A stretch of 64,000 nt of DNA from Chromatiaceae bacterium (GTDB lineage Bacteria; Pseudomonadota; Gammaproteobacteria; Chromatiales; Chromatiaceae): positions 1 through 64,000 of the forward strand of contig JACDZG010000028.1 in NCBI GenBank assembly GCA_013426805.1. The letters run 5' to 3'. A model generated the notes under the pieces. It was not told the DNA's origin, did not search any database, and worked only from the letters and a program-made list of their open reading frames with translations. A program made the position numbers and the translations under genes. Shown piece after piece: positions 26,939 to 37,719 of the stretch (the stretch's first letter is position 1; each line of letters begins with the position of its first letter).

Positions 26939-28031
26939 GCTGCACCCGCTGTTGCGGAGCGCTCGCGACCCGTTGGCCGTTGTGCACTTCTCGGCAGACG
27001 ACTGGAACCGCTGCCTGCGTACGGCACGCACCGAGCGTGTGCTCGCGCGACTCGGTTATCGCATCGCGGATGCCGACGCACTGGACCGCTGCCCGGCGGC
27101 GGCCCGCGACCAACTGATCGCGGCGCGCGCCTATCCAGGCTTTCTCCAAGGCCGGATCGCGCACGAAGTCTCGCAGGTCCGCCGCGCGCTACCCGCCGCC
27201 GACGGCGACCTGATCTTGCTCAAGGGTGCCGCCTATCACTGCGCCGGATTACCGCTGACGCGCGGGCGGCAACTGCGTGACCTGGATATCCTGGTGCCGC
27301 GCGCACGGATCGGAGCCTGCGAGCGCGACTTGCTGGCCGGCGGCTGGGAATCGCAACCCCTCAATGATTACGACCAACGCTATTACCGTGACTGGATGCA
27401 TGAGATCCCGCCGCTGCGGCATCGGCACCGGGATGTCGAGGTCGACCTCCATCATCGGCTCCTGCCCCTGACCAGCCGCCTGCGGCCGGACCCTGACCTC
27501 CTATGGGAGTCCTCGCTCCCGGTCGCCGGGATGCCCGGGGTGCGGGTCCTGAGCCCCGCGGACATGCTGCTGCACACCGCCACCCATTTGTTTCATGACG
27601 GCGCGATCCGGGGCGGACTCAATGACCTCTGGGACATTGATGAACTGGTGCGTCACTTCGGGGGGCGGCCGGAGTTCTGGGGCAAACTGCCGGGGCGCGC
27701 CGCGCGCCTGGACCTGGGTCGCCCACTGTATTACGGGCTCCTGTTCTCGCACGCGCTCCTGGGCACTCCGATCCCGGCGGCCGTCCTGACCGACGTCGGC
27801 CGACGCTTCGCTCCAGCCCGACCGGTCAAGGCACTGATGCACACGCTGGTGACCCGCGCGCTCCCGCCGCAGGAAGGCTGGTCCGCGTTCGCCGGCCTGG
27901 CGAACTGGCTCCTGTATGTCCGCTCCCACTGGCTGCGGATGCCGCCGCATCTGTTGCTGCCGCATCTGATCCGCAAATCATTGCGTCGGCTCGACAGCCT
28001 TGATCAGCATTCCGGTCGGCTCAGGGGATGA
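26925..28031 (+). CDS. Nucleotidyltransferase family protein (PF14907 type)
   Basis: The protein is 368 residues. Motifs LLKGAAYHCAGLPLTRGRQL and RDLDILVPR match the NTP_transf_5 (PF14907) family, minimal nucleotidyltransferases often paired with HprK-related kinases and PqqD-like proteins. Further conserved blocks are VDLHHRLLPLTSRL and SPADMLLHTATHLFHDG. It probably transfers a nucleotide or acts on a kinase product. The start overlaps the kinase gene by 14 bases. It is the last gene of the cluster; its 3' end overlaps a remnant on the other strand. Confidence 0.8.
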   Translation: MHPAKLHPLLRSARDPLAVVHFSADDWNRCLRTARTERVLARLGYRIADADALDRCPAAARDQLIAARAYPGFLQGRIAHEVSQVRRALPAADGDLILLKGAAYHCAGLPLTRGRQLRDLDILVPRARIGACERDLLAGGWESQPLNDYDQRYYRDWMHEIPPLRHRHRDVEVDLHHRLLPLTSRLRPDPDLLWESSLPVAGMPGVRVLSPADMLLHTATHLFHDGAIRGGLNDLWDIDELVRHFGGRPEFWGKLPGRAARLDLGRPLYYGLLFSHALLGTPIPAAVLTDVGRRFAPARPVKALMHTLVTRALPPQEGWSAFAGLANWLLYVRSHWLRMPPHLLLPHLIRKSLRRLDSLDQHSGRLRG

Positions 28032-28261
28032 CGGTGTAGGGTTTCACCCGTTGATTGTTGCCGTCGTAGGTCTCGGCGCTGACGCGGGTGGCATCAATGA
28101 AGGCGCGCAGCGATTTGGCGGCAGCGGCGCTGGCGGGAAGTCCGTCGAGCGTCAGGGTGCGGCTGGCCCCGGCGGCGAGAGTGCCGACGGACACCATGGC
28201 ATCGCCCGCGGTGCCGCAGACGGGGACGCCTGCCTGATCGACCCAGAGGGCGAGTTACCAT
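28021..28261 (-). pseudogene. C-terminal remnant of a CARDB-type secreted protein
   Basis: Read on the minus strand, one frame gives about 77 residues beginning LALWVDQAGVPVCGTAGDAM and continuing VGTLAAGASRTLTLDGLP and AFIDATRVSAETYDGNNQ, then KPYTVIP. This is the end of an Ig-like CARDB adhesion domain. A stop sits directly before it and nothing upstream belongs to the same protein, so only the last domain of a once larger secreted protein is left. It overlaps the last 11 bases of the nucleotidyltransferase gene. Confidence 0.6.
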
Positions 28262-28288
28262 AGGTGTTTCGTTGTGCTCCAGCGGGTT

Positions 28289-28311
28289 GGTCCGCGCAGC
28301 GGACCCTACGG
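28289..28311. repeat. Dispersed palindrome GGTCCGC-NNN-GCGGACC (copy A)
   Basis: GGTCCGCGCAGCGGACC followed by CTACGG. The same 23-base unit recurs at 35769 and as an inverted pair at 45303-45360. It sits in the short gap after clpB. Confidence 0.85.
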
Positions 28312-28334
28312 AACACTGTGCCTCGTTGTCGCGG

Positions 28335-30935
<2,601 letters not shown>

Positions 30936-31057
30936 GGTGCAGATCTCTGATGAAACATGTGGATATCCGCAAGTTGCGGACGGGCGGTCCGACTTCAAGG
31001 GGTGCGGTTCGTAACCGAACACGACTATCCTTGTTTCCATTTTGGGACTGATCACGC

Positions 31058-31675
31058 ATGATTGAACCGGACGCACTGCTCTCCGAGCGCTTCTTCGATG
31101 CCCTGCGCTATGCCGGGCAACTGCACAACCGTCAGGTCCGCAAGGGCGCCAAGGCCCCGTACATCGCGCATCTGCTGGCCGTGGCCAGTCTGGTACTGGA
31201 GCACGGCGGCAGTGAGGACGAGGCGATCGCCGCCCTGCTGCACGACGCCATCGAGGATCAGGCGGAGCATCAGGGCGGCGCCGCGGCGCTGCGCGCCGCC
31301 ATCCACGCACGCTACGGGACGACCGTGCTCCGGATCGTCAACGCCTGCACCGATGCCGAGGTCGTTCCCAAACCGCCCTGGCGCGAGCGCAAGGAGTCCT
31401 ACATCCGGCATGTGCGCGATACACCGGACCCGGCCTACCACCGCGTCAGTATCGCCGACAAGCTGCACAATGCCCGCGCCATGCTGCTTGATTACCGCAG
31501 CCTCGGCGACACCCTGTGGGAGCGCTTTAGCCGGCGGGAGCCGGCCGAGCACCTGTGGTACTACCGCAGTCTCGCGGACGCCTTCCGCACGGCCGGCGAG
31601 GCACCGGCGGCACTGATCGACGAACTGGAGCGGGTGGTGGCCGAGTTGGAATCGCTGGTCAACCGCGCAAAATAA
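31058..31675 (+). CDS. HD-domain phosphohydrolase (RelA/SpoT hydrolase-like)
   Basis: The protein is 205 residues. The metal-binding HD pattern is visible as H...LLHDAIED, with [18 protein letters not shown] upstream and [14 protein letters not shown] downstream (the D of SIADKLHN). This matches the hydrolase half of SpoT-like proteins. There is no synthetase, TGS or ACT domain, so it is a stand-alone hydrolase, perhaps of ppGpp-like or other nucleotides. It is transcribed divergently from clpB. Confidence 0.85.
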   Translation: MIEPDALLSERFFDALRYAGQLHNRQVRKGAKAPYIAHLLAVASLVLEHGGSEDEAIAALLHDAIEDQAEHQGGAAALRAAIHARYGTTVLRIVNACTDAEVVPKPPWRERKESYIRHVRDTPDPAYHRVSIADKLHNARAMLLDYRSLGDTLWERFSRREPAEHLWYYRSLADAFRTAGEAPAALIDELERVVAELESLVNRAK

Positions 31676-31741
31676 CCTCACTCCTCTCGGGTATCCTCCC
31701 CCACGCGGCCATGCGGCCGCGCTGCCCTGTGGAGTCGCCCG

Positions 31742-31965
31742 ATGAGACGCTGGTTGCTGCCGTGGCTCCTGTTGTTCCTCTGTGTCGGCGGCTCACTGGA
31801 GATCGGCACCTTGGAGGACACCGAGCCGACGCTGACCGCGCCGGGGACCCGCTTGGCAGCAGCCTCTTCCTCGGAGTCGATACCCTGATCGGACCCGCCT
31901 ATTTGGGCCTCGGGGTCTCCGGCGACGGTGAAGGCACCGGCTATATCAGCATCGGGTGGCCCTGA
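31742..31965 (+). pseudogene. Collapsed patatin/autotransporter paralog
   Basis: The frame starts with a signal peptide (MRRWLLPWLLLFLC) and jumps directly to VGGSLEIGTLEDTEPTL and, one frame over, LGSSLFLGVDTLIGPAYLGL then GTGYISIGWP. The latter is a close relative of the last 60 residues of the intact gene at 32065 (GSSLFLGADTWLGPAYFGV). About 670 codons, the whole patatin domain and most of the barrel, are missing, and a one-base loss near 31855 breaks the remaining frame. It lies directly upstream of its intact paralog, so it began as a tandem duplicate. Confidence 0.75.
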
Positions 31966-32064
31966 CCCGCCGTCATGGATTCGCAACGGCAGCACGGGAA
32001 GCGGGTCGGGTATGATCCCGCCTATGGACGCACGGCCCCGCGCCCCCATGGAGTTACAAACCCG

Positions 32065-34257
32065 ATGAAACGCCTGTTGTTGCTGTTGTTGATTTGCTGC
32101 GTCGCGCTGCCGACCGCGGCGCGCGATGCCGCCTACCCGCGGATCGGTCTGGTGCTGAGCGGCGGCGGTGCCCGCGGGGCGGCGCATGTGGGTGTGCTCA
32201 AGGTACTGGAAGAATTGCGCATTCCCATCACGGTCGTGGTCGGAACCAGCATGGGCGCCTTGGTGGGCGGCACCTACGCCAGCGGCGTCAGTCCGGCCGA
32301 AATGGAGCGCCGCTTGACCGCGGTGAACTGGAACAAACTCTTTGTCGATGACTCGCCGCGGGACGACTGGCCGATCCGCCGCCGCGAGCAGAGCCTGCAA
32401 CCGAACTTCGACTTCAGCGTCGGCGTGCGTGAGGGCAAGCTCAGACTGCCGAGCGGAGCGCTGGCCGGACAGAAAGTCGAGCTGTTCTTCGGTGACCTGG
32501 TCAAGAACGCCGACGGCATCAAGCAGTTCGATGAGCTGCCGATCCCGTTCCGCGCGGTGGCTACCAATCTGGAAAACGGCGACATGCAGGTGTTCGACTC
32601 AGGCCCGTTGCCGGAGGTGATGCGCGCCAGCATGTCGGTGCCAGGGCTCTTCGCCCCGGTGGAGATCGGCAAGAACATCTATGTGGACGGCGGCCTGGTG
32701 CGCAATCTACCGGTGGACGTGGCCCGCGCCATGGGTGTCGATCTGGTCATCGCGGTCAACCTGGGCGGGTCTTATCTTCCACGCGATCAGTTGGAGTCGG
32801 TCGTGGGCGTCGTGGGGCAGATGGTCGCGATTCTCACCGAACAGAACGTCCAGCGCTCACTCAAGGAACTGCGCCCCGGCACAGACGTACTGATCTCACC
32901 GGATCTGGGCGACATCACCTCCAGCAACTTCGACCGCGCCGCCGACGCGATCCGCATCGGCGAGATCGCGGCCCGCAAGGCCGCGCCGCGCCTGGCGCAC
33001 CTGAGCGTCAGCCCCGACGCCTATGCCGCTTGGCAGGCCGGCCGTCCACTGGCCATTCCGGACCGGGCGCCCATCGACGAGGTCAAGGTCACGGGACTGG
33101 ATTTCGTCAATCCAGCCATCTTCGAGCCGCTGGTCGACCATCAGGAAGGACGGGCGCTGGACCGGAAACGGCTGGAATCCGACATCGAGAAGATCTATGG
33201 CCGAGGCGACTTCAAGAACATCAACTACGACCTGGATCGGAAGAACGGCACCAACCGCCTGGACATCAACGCCCGCGAGAAACCCTGGGGACCCGGCTAT
33301 CTGACCTTCGGTCTCGGCATCGCCACGGACTTCGAGGGCGACAACCGCTTCGGCCTGCGCGGGACCTATCGCCGGACCTGGCTCAATGAACTTGGCGCCG
33401 AGTGGTATACGACCGCGCAGGTCGGTAACGTCACCGATCTCTACACCGAGTTTTACCAACCGTTCTCAGTCGAACGCTCCACTTTCGTGCTGCCCAGCCT
33501 GGGGTTTTCGCGAGTGCCGCTCAGTGTCTTCAAGGACGGTAGACGTGTCGCGCGCTATGACCTGTCGCGCAGCACGCTGGGCCTCGACCTGGGCGCAACC
33601 CTCTTCGGCGGCAATGCGCAACTGCGCATCGGCGCCATCCTTGGCCGCGCCAATGCCAAACTGGATACCGGCGACCCTGAACTCCCCGAACCGGACACGA
33701 ATGAAACCGGCCTGCGCGCCGCCTTCGTCTATGACACCCTCGACTCCGCTTTTCTGCCGCGGCGGGGCAATCGCCTGGCACTGGACCTGCATTCGCCCCA
33801 ACCGGCGATGGGGGCGGACCTCAGCTTCAACCGCGCCTCGGGCTACTGGGCCGGTGCCTTCAGCTTCGGAGACAATACTATCGTCGCCCGCTCCGAGGTC
33901 GGTACCGCCTTCGGCAGCGATATGCCCTATTACGATCAATTCACATTGGGCGGCTTCCACCGGCTGTCGGGCTATGCCACGGACGAGTTCCGCGGCAACA
34001 ACCTCGCCTTCGGCTCACTGACCTACTACCGACTGCTCACCGCCCTGCCGCCGCCGCTGGGCCGCGGGGTCTATGTCGGCGGATCACTGGAAATCGGCAC
34101 CCTGACCGAAACCATCGAGCAACTGAACGAATCCGGAACCCGCTTCGGCAGCAGCTTGTTTCTCGGTGCCGATACCTGGCTGGGACCGGCGTATTTCGGT
34201 GTCGGTCTGACCGGAGATGGCGAGACTACCGGATATCTCATCCTCGGGCGGCCATGA
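32065..34257 (+). CDS. Patatin-like phospholipase, type Vd autotransporter (PlpD-like)
   Basis: The protein is 730 residues. Signal peptide (RLLLLLLICCVALPTAA), then a patatin domain with LSGGGARGAAHVGVL (oxyanion hole), VVGTSMGAL (GxSxG nucleophile Ser) and IYVDGGLVRNLP (catalytic Asp). A POTRA-like segment follows (about residues 345-415: IDEVKVTGLDFVNPAIFEPL). It ends in a 16-strand-type outer-membrane barrel (about 420-730), finishing with an aromatic-rich strand. It probably secretes or displays its lipase domain on the surface. ATG 32065 is preferred because it starts the signal peptide. Confidence 0.9.
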   Translation: MKRLLLLLLICCVALPTAARDAAYPRIGLVLSGGGARGAAHVGVLKVLEELRIPITVVVGTSMGALVGGTYASGVSPAEMERRLTAVNWNKLFVDDSPRDDWPIRRREQSLQPNFDFSVGVREGKLRLPSGALAGQKVELFFGDLVKNADGIKQFDELPIPFRAVATNLENGDMQVFDSGPLPEVMRASMSVPGLFAPVEIGKNIYVDGGLVRNLPVDVARAMGVDLVIAVNLGGSYLPRDQLESVVGVVGQMVAILTEQNVQRSLKELRPGTDVLISPDLGDITSSNFDRAADAIRIGEIAARKAAPRLAHLSVSPDAYAAWQAGRPLAIPDRAPIDEVKVTGLDFVNPAIFEPLVDHQEGRALDRKRLESDIEKIYGRGDFKNINYDLDRKNGTNRLDINAREKPWGPGYLTFGLGIATDFEGDNRFGLRGTYRRTWLNELGAEWYTTAQVGNVTDLYTEFYQPFSVERSTFVLPSLGFSRVPLSVFKDGRRVARYDLSRSTLGLDLGATLFGGNAQLRIGAILGRANAKLDTGDPELPEPDTNETGLRAAFVYDTLDSAFLPRRGNRLALDLHSPQPAMGADLSFNRASGYWAGAFSFGDNTIVARSEVGTAFGSDMPYYDQFTLGGFHRLSGYATDEFRGNNLAFGSLTYYRLLTALPPPLGRGVYVGGSLEIGTLTETIEQLNESGTRFGSSLFLGADTWLGPAYFGVGLTGDGETTGYLILGRP

Positions 34258-34329
34258 GGCCCGCACCTTGGTTCATGGCTTCCCGAGAATAAACCCTCGT
34301 TGTCGCCTTGGTCGTCGTTTCGGCCGCCG

Positions 34330-34471
34330 GAAGACCGGAGGCCGAGGCTTTAGCCGGTCGACATCGCGTTTGCGTGGTCCTCGCCCGGTTAAAGCCTCGG
34401 CCTCCGGCCTCGATCATCGCTCCGGCCAGCGATACGCATTTGGAGTCCAAGGCTTCAGCCTTGGACTCCAG
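34330..34471. repeat. Cluster of inverted repeats after the patatin gene
   Basis: GGAGGCCGAGGCTTTAGCCGG (from 34338) is matched in inverse by CCGGTTAAAGCCTCGGCCTCC (about 34385-34405). A separate perfect stem TGGAGTCCAAGGCT/AGCCTTGGACTCCA spans 34441-34470. A diverged copy of the first unit (GCCGAGGCTTAAGCCGGTCG) occurs at about 41573-41592, so this is a dispersed family. The rest of 34258-34553 holds no gene. Confidence 0.75.
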
Positions 34472-34553
34472 TCGGCTGGCCGGAACCATGACCAAGGCCG
34501 GGCGCAGACCATGGAATGATCGACCCTGGCACCATAGCCCGGCACCTTAGCCC

Positions 34554-34976
34554 CTAAGTTCCGTCCTGGAACAGATTCTCGAACGGTTCGTGCTGCTTCC
34601 AGCGGTAGGCATGGAAATCCCGCTGGTCGGTGGACAGGATGCGCCCGTGCGAGAGGGGCTCGGCGAGGACGACCAGCGACGCGTCCGCCAGGTCCATCGG
34701 CAGGTCCGCGTACTTGTCCAAGAGTTGGAGGATTCTCGGAATCTGTGCATCCCCGATCTCATAGATGTGAAAGGCGCCTTGGACGTAGCCCGCGAGGAAC
34801 CGCCGTTGGGCGCTTTCGCCGCGCCGTTGCAACAACAGGTGACAAGTCTCGGCGAGCACCGGCCAAGTGGTGACGAGCGGCTCGCGAATGCTGGCCAAGA
34901 CCTTGACAGCACAGGCATGGTGTTTGTCCTTGCCGTTCCCGAGCGCGAGCCAGAAGCCGGTATCAACGATCACCAT
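34554..34976 (-). CDS. PIN-domain ribonuclease toxin (VapC type)
   Basis: The protein is about 140 residues. PIN-domain acidic residues are visible: VIVDTGFWLAL (first Asp), ETCHLLL, LADASLVVLAE (Asp) and ILSTDQRDFHAYRW (Asp). It cleaves RNA and is normally held by an antitoxin encoded just upstream. ATG 34976 is preferred; a TTG at 34988 is an alternative. The start overlaps the 3' end of the (frameshifted) antitoxin gene. The toxin itself appears intact. Confidence 0.8.
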   Translation of the reverse strand: MVIVDTGFWLALGNGKDKHHACAVKVLASIREPLVTTWPVLAETCHLLLQRRGESAQRRFLAGYVQGAFHIYEIGDAQIPRILQLLDKYADLPMDLADASLVVLAEPLSHGRILSTDQRDFHAYRWKQHEPFENLFQDGT

Positions 34977-35216
34977 GCTTATGCTCAAGCGCCTTCGTCA
35001 GCACCGCCTTGTAGTTTTCCGAGAGGTTAGGCTCGGCGTCGAGACTGCCGATAAAGCCGACCCGTTCGAGAATTGTCGACGGGTCAGCCGCCGGCCGGGC
35101 GCGGGCACCCTGTCGTCGTAGCGCTGTTTGAGAAACAGCATGAAATCCAGCGCCTCGCGCCGCGCATCCGGCGGCAGGCGCCGGTAGAGGTCAGAGACTT
35201 GTTCCAACTCGGTCAT
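34963..35216 (-). pseudogene. VapB-like antitoxin, frameshifted
   Basis: The N-terminal part (MTELEQVSDLYRRLPPDARR then EALDFMLFLKQRYDD) is in one frame. The C-terminal part (ARARPAADPSTILERVGFIG and later LSENYKAVLTKALEHKH) follows in another, the shift lying near 35105. The loss of one base in the GGGTGCCCGCGCCC run accounts for it. In the current frame the protein would end in an unrelated tail. The normal stop (34963) would overlap the toxin start, as in working TA pairs. Confidence 0.7.
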
Positions 35217-35285
35217 GGGAATGCCTCCGGTTGCGTTACGGTCATCGATTAGCCCCAATCCCAGAGCCCGCACCATTGGCAATGC

Positions 35286-35531
35286 TTACGCGATATTTGG
35301 CTCAAGGAGCACGACGTTAGATTCCTCCTTGATGCGATTCGCATACTTACCACGAACCAGCTCGCCAAAATCGGATCTGCTATATTCAGGCCGAAGTTCG
35401 TCTTCCGAATGATCTGGATCATGGCCGGTCGCCGAAAGCTGATCACGCAACACGCTGGATGCCTCTTCAAAGGTCACTCCATGTTTGCGCTGATTTGCTC
35501 TCGCCTTTTTCGGGTCCCACTCGAAGCTCAT
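35286..35531 (-). pseudogene. BrnT toxin fused in frame to a second TA-type protein
   Basis: Residues 1-46 (MSFEWDPKKARANQRKHGVT and following, up to DPDHSEDE) are the N-terminal half of a BrnT ribonuclease toxin. From LRPEYSRSDFGELVRGKYAN the sequence switches, without a frame break, to a small protein family normally encoded just after brnT (R-S-D-F-G-E-L-V-R-G-K-Y-A, then SNVVLLEPNIA). The C-terminal half of BrnT and the start of the downstream gene have been deleted together. The frame ends at a TAA where relatives have a Lys codon; the lost tail (ALPMV...) is still readable behind it. Possibly inactive; possibly a new chimeric protein. Confidence 0.6.
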
Positions 35532-35768
35532 GATTTCGCCGACTTCTATAGCGCTATAACGCTCGTCTCAGCAGCCGTGATTGGGTGCTCACCTGACGTG
35601 CCTAGCCTTCCCCCCGACGAGGATAATGCCTTTGCCAGTCTAATCACATTTCGCACTTCTGTGAATGTAGATAAATCCGATTGATTACTTTGGCCGAAAC
35701 GCTGATCAAAGCCGGGCCGCGCAGGCCGTGACCATAATCCCGCCCATCTCACCGACTGCGAGGCCGCT

Positions 35769-35791
35769 GGTCCGCACAGCGGACCCTACGG
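35769..35791. repeat. Dispersed palindrome GGTCCGC-ACA-GCGGACC (copy B)
   Basis: Perfect 7-base stem GGTCCGC/GCGGACC followed by CTACGG, the same unit as at 28289 and 45303. Confidence 0.9.
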
Positions 35792-35984
35792 ACCGACGCG
35801 TCTAAGCTGCATGCAGTCTGGCACTCAAGCATTTTACGCCACCCGGAAAGGCTACCGCACCTCCGCCGCCAAGACCGCGCTCCATCAAGCTGGAACCGCG
35901 ACCGCGACCTTCCCACACGGACTTTGGTTCAAGCTCTGCGCTGCCTCGCGATCTGCGCGGTCCGACAGATCGCGATCTGACTTT

Positions 35985-36124
35985 AGGTGATTTCCGGGAA
36001 AGGATCTACCGACGGGTGGGGGCGACTGAAGTCGCCCCTACAGGCGCCCCAACAGGCGCCCATATATAGCCCTACGGTTCTTGCAGGCATGCACAGTCGG
36101 GATCTTTATTCCCGGAAATCACCT
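35985..36124. mobile_element. MITE-like element with 16-base perfect terminal inverted repeats
   Basis: AGGTGATTTCCGGGAA (35985-36000) is repeated exactly inverted as TTCCCGGAAATCACCT (36109-36124). The 108 bases between them contain a smaller stem (GGGGCGACT/AGTCGCCCC at about 36019-36037) and no gene. The same end (CCGGAAATCACCT) reappears alone at 52759-52771. Size and structure fit a miniature inverted-repeat element. Clear target-site duplications are not seen. Confidence 0.55.
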
Positions 36125-36168
36125 TAGGGTTCGCTGCGCGAACCGATCACGAGCGGCCGGAACCATGA

Positions 36169-37638
36169 TCAAGGCCCACCCCCGCCACAGGCACCATCCA
36201 CCCATTCACCATGGAATCCGGGCGGGGTCCCGTGGGGTAAGGGCAGCACCGCCTGGAGGCTCAGATCGGCGCCGCGCAGGATCACCAGGTCGGTGCGCCG
36301 TGCCGCCGCCCGGTAGACCAGGGTCAGCACCCATGCGGCCTCGTCGCTGCCGCGGGGGATCGGGATGGGCTCGCCCGGGAGGTCCGGGTAGAACTCGTGG
36401 ACCAGGTCGTCACCGGTCTGCGTATCCAGCCGCTGGATGCAGGTCAGATAGGGGGCACGGCGCTCCGGCGGGGCACCGACGCTGAAGAGGTAGCGCCGCG
36501 GCCCGCTGCCGCCCGGGGCGACGCGCGGAAACTCGGCGATGCGGGTGCCCAGGGGGCGGGTGCGACAGGTCCCGGACGCGGGATCGATAGTCAGGCGCTC
36601 GAACTTCGGGGCGAGGACCGGACCGTCGGGCGCAAACATCAACTCGGGACTATCGAGCCGCGGGAAGGCCCGGTAGCGGATCAGGTCGAGTTCGAGCGTT
36701 CCGTCGTCACGGTCATAGCCCTGGGCGATGTGGAAGACGAATCCGGTGCCGGCGTCCAGACTGCGGGCTGGTCCGCCGGCGCGCGGGATCAACAGGACCG
36801 CCAGCGGCTGCCCGGCAACGACCCGCAGCGATCCCGCCGGAGTGATGCGTCCGAGCAGGACCCGCGGAAAGTCGAAGGCGGCATGAGGCACCAGAAAGAC
36901 CAGGTAACGCGGAGTGAGTGCGAAGTCGTGGATGAAGCTGCAATGGGGCAGTTCGTGAACCCCGGGCGCGGCCATGGTGCCGTCCGCGGCCACACGGTAG
37001 AGCAGCAGCCGGTTCTTGCCCAAACCGGGCAGGACACCGAAGTTGAAGAGCGCGCCGGTGGTCTCGTCGCGGCGTGGATGGGCGGAGAATGGCAGTTCGG
37101 GGCTGAGCGCGCGCTCAACGCGCGAGAAGGGGTTGCGCAGCCGGCCGTCATAGTCGTCCGGCCCCAGGGTAGCCAGGGTCCGGGGGTCCAGCCGATGGGG
37201 CAGGCCGCCCTCCCACAGGGCCAGGAGTTTGCCGCCATGCCAAATGACGTTGGTGTTGGCGGCATTCTTGAACTTCAGCCGCAGGGCATTGGCGAACACT
37301 CCGCCCGGCAGATTGGTGCCGAAACCCCGATACAGCAGGCGGTCGGCCGCTGCTTCGGCGACGAATTCCCGCGTCCGCACGAAACGATTGGTATAGCGCA
37401 CGCGTCCCCCGGCGCAGGCCAGACGGAGGATATGTCCATCCCCGTCGAAGGCGTGGCCATAGGGGACACCGCCGCGCTCCAGCCGACCGGGGCCGTTGCG
37501 GTACAGCACGCCGTTGAGATCCGCTGGCACCGCGCCTTGGCTGCATACCAAATCGTGATCGGCGTATTCGTCCGCGACGGTGGCGTTGGCCGCGGCGAGG
37601 ATCTGGACCATTTGGGCGCTGGAGAGCGTGGTCATCAT
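36169..37638 (-). CDS. Carotenoid cleavage oxygenase family protein
   Basis: The protein is 489 residues of the RPE65/CCD family, which cleave carotenoid double bonds with O2 at a non-haem Fe(II) held by four histidines. All four appear in place: His187 (FSAHPRRD), His237 (SFIHDFAL), His303 (GFVFHIAQGYD) and His476 (PPGFHGEWVDG). NGVLYRNGPGRLE and HAFDGDGHILRL are the family's N-terminal blade motifs. Start ATG at 37638 (a second ATG follows directly). Carotenoid chemistry would suit a phototroph. It stands alone. Confidence 0.9.
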   Translation of the reverse strand: MMTTLSSAQMVQILAAANATVADEYADHDLVCSQGAVPADLNGVLYRNGPGRLERGGVPYGHAFDGDGHILRLACAGGRVRYTNRFVRTREFVAEAAADRLLYRGFGTNLPGGVFANALRLKFKNAANTNVIWHGGKLLALWEGGLPHRLDPRTLATLGPDDYDGRLRNPFSRVERALSPELPFSAHPRRDETTGALFNFGVLPGLGKNRLLLYRVAADGTMAAPGVHELPHCSFIHDFALTPRYLVFLVPHAAFDFPRVLLGRITPAGSLRVVAGQPLAVLLIPRAGGPARSLDAGTGFVFHIAQGYDRDDGTLELDLIRYRAFPRLDSPELMFAPDGPVLAPKFERLTIDPASGTCRTRPLGTRIAEFPRVAPGGSGPRRYLFSVGAPPERRAPYLTCIQRLDTQTGDDLVHEFYPDLPGEPIPIPRGSDEAAWVLTLVYRAAARRTDLVILRGADLSLQAVLPLPHGTPPGFHGEWVDGACGGGGP

Positions 37639-37719
37639 TGGGGTCCGGCGATGCTTCGCGATGGATCAGTGACAAGTCAATCATCAGTTGAACAACGACA
37701 ACGACCGAGACGCCAATCC

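Larger units (their letters stand above)
35532..36168. other. Gene-free region with repeats
   Basis: No credible gene is seen in these 637 bases. They hold a GGTCCGC palindrome at 35769, and the inverted-repeat element at 35985-36124. The stretch 35532-35700 is less GC-rich than the surroundings. Confidence 0.7.

Noticed and set aside
30936-31057. Heat-shock (sigma-32) promoter for clpB
   Set aside because: A CTTGAA -35 match exists on the minus strand, but no acceptable CCCAT-type -10 at correct spacing, so it is mentioned only under clpB.
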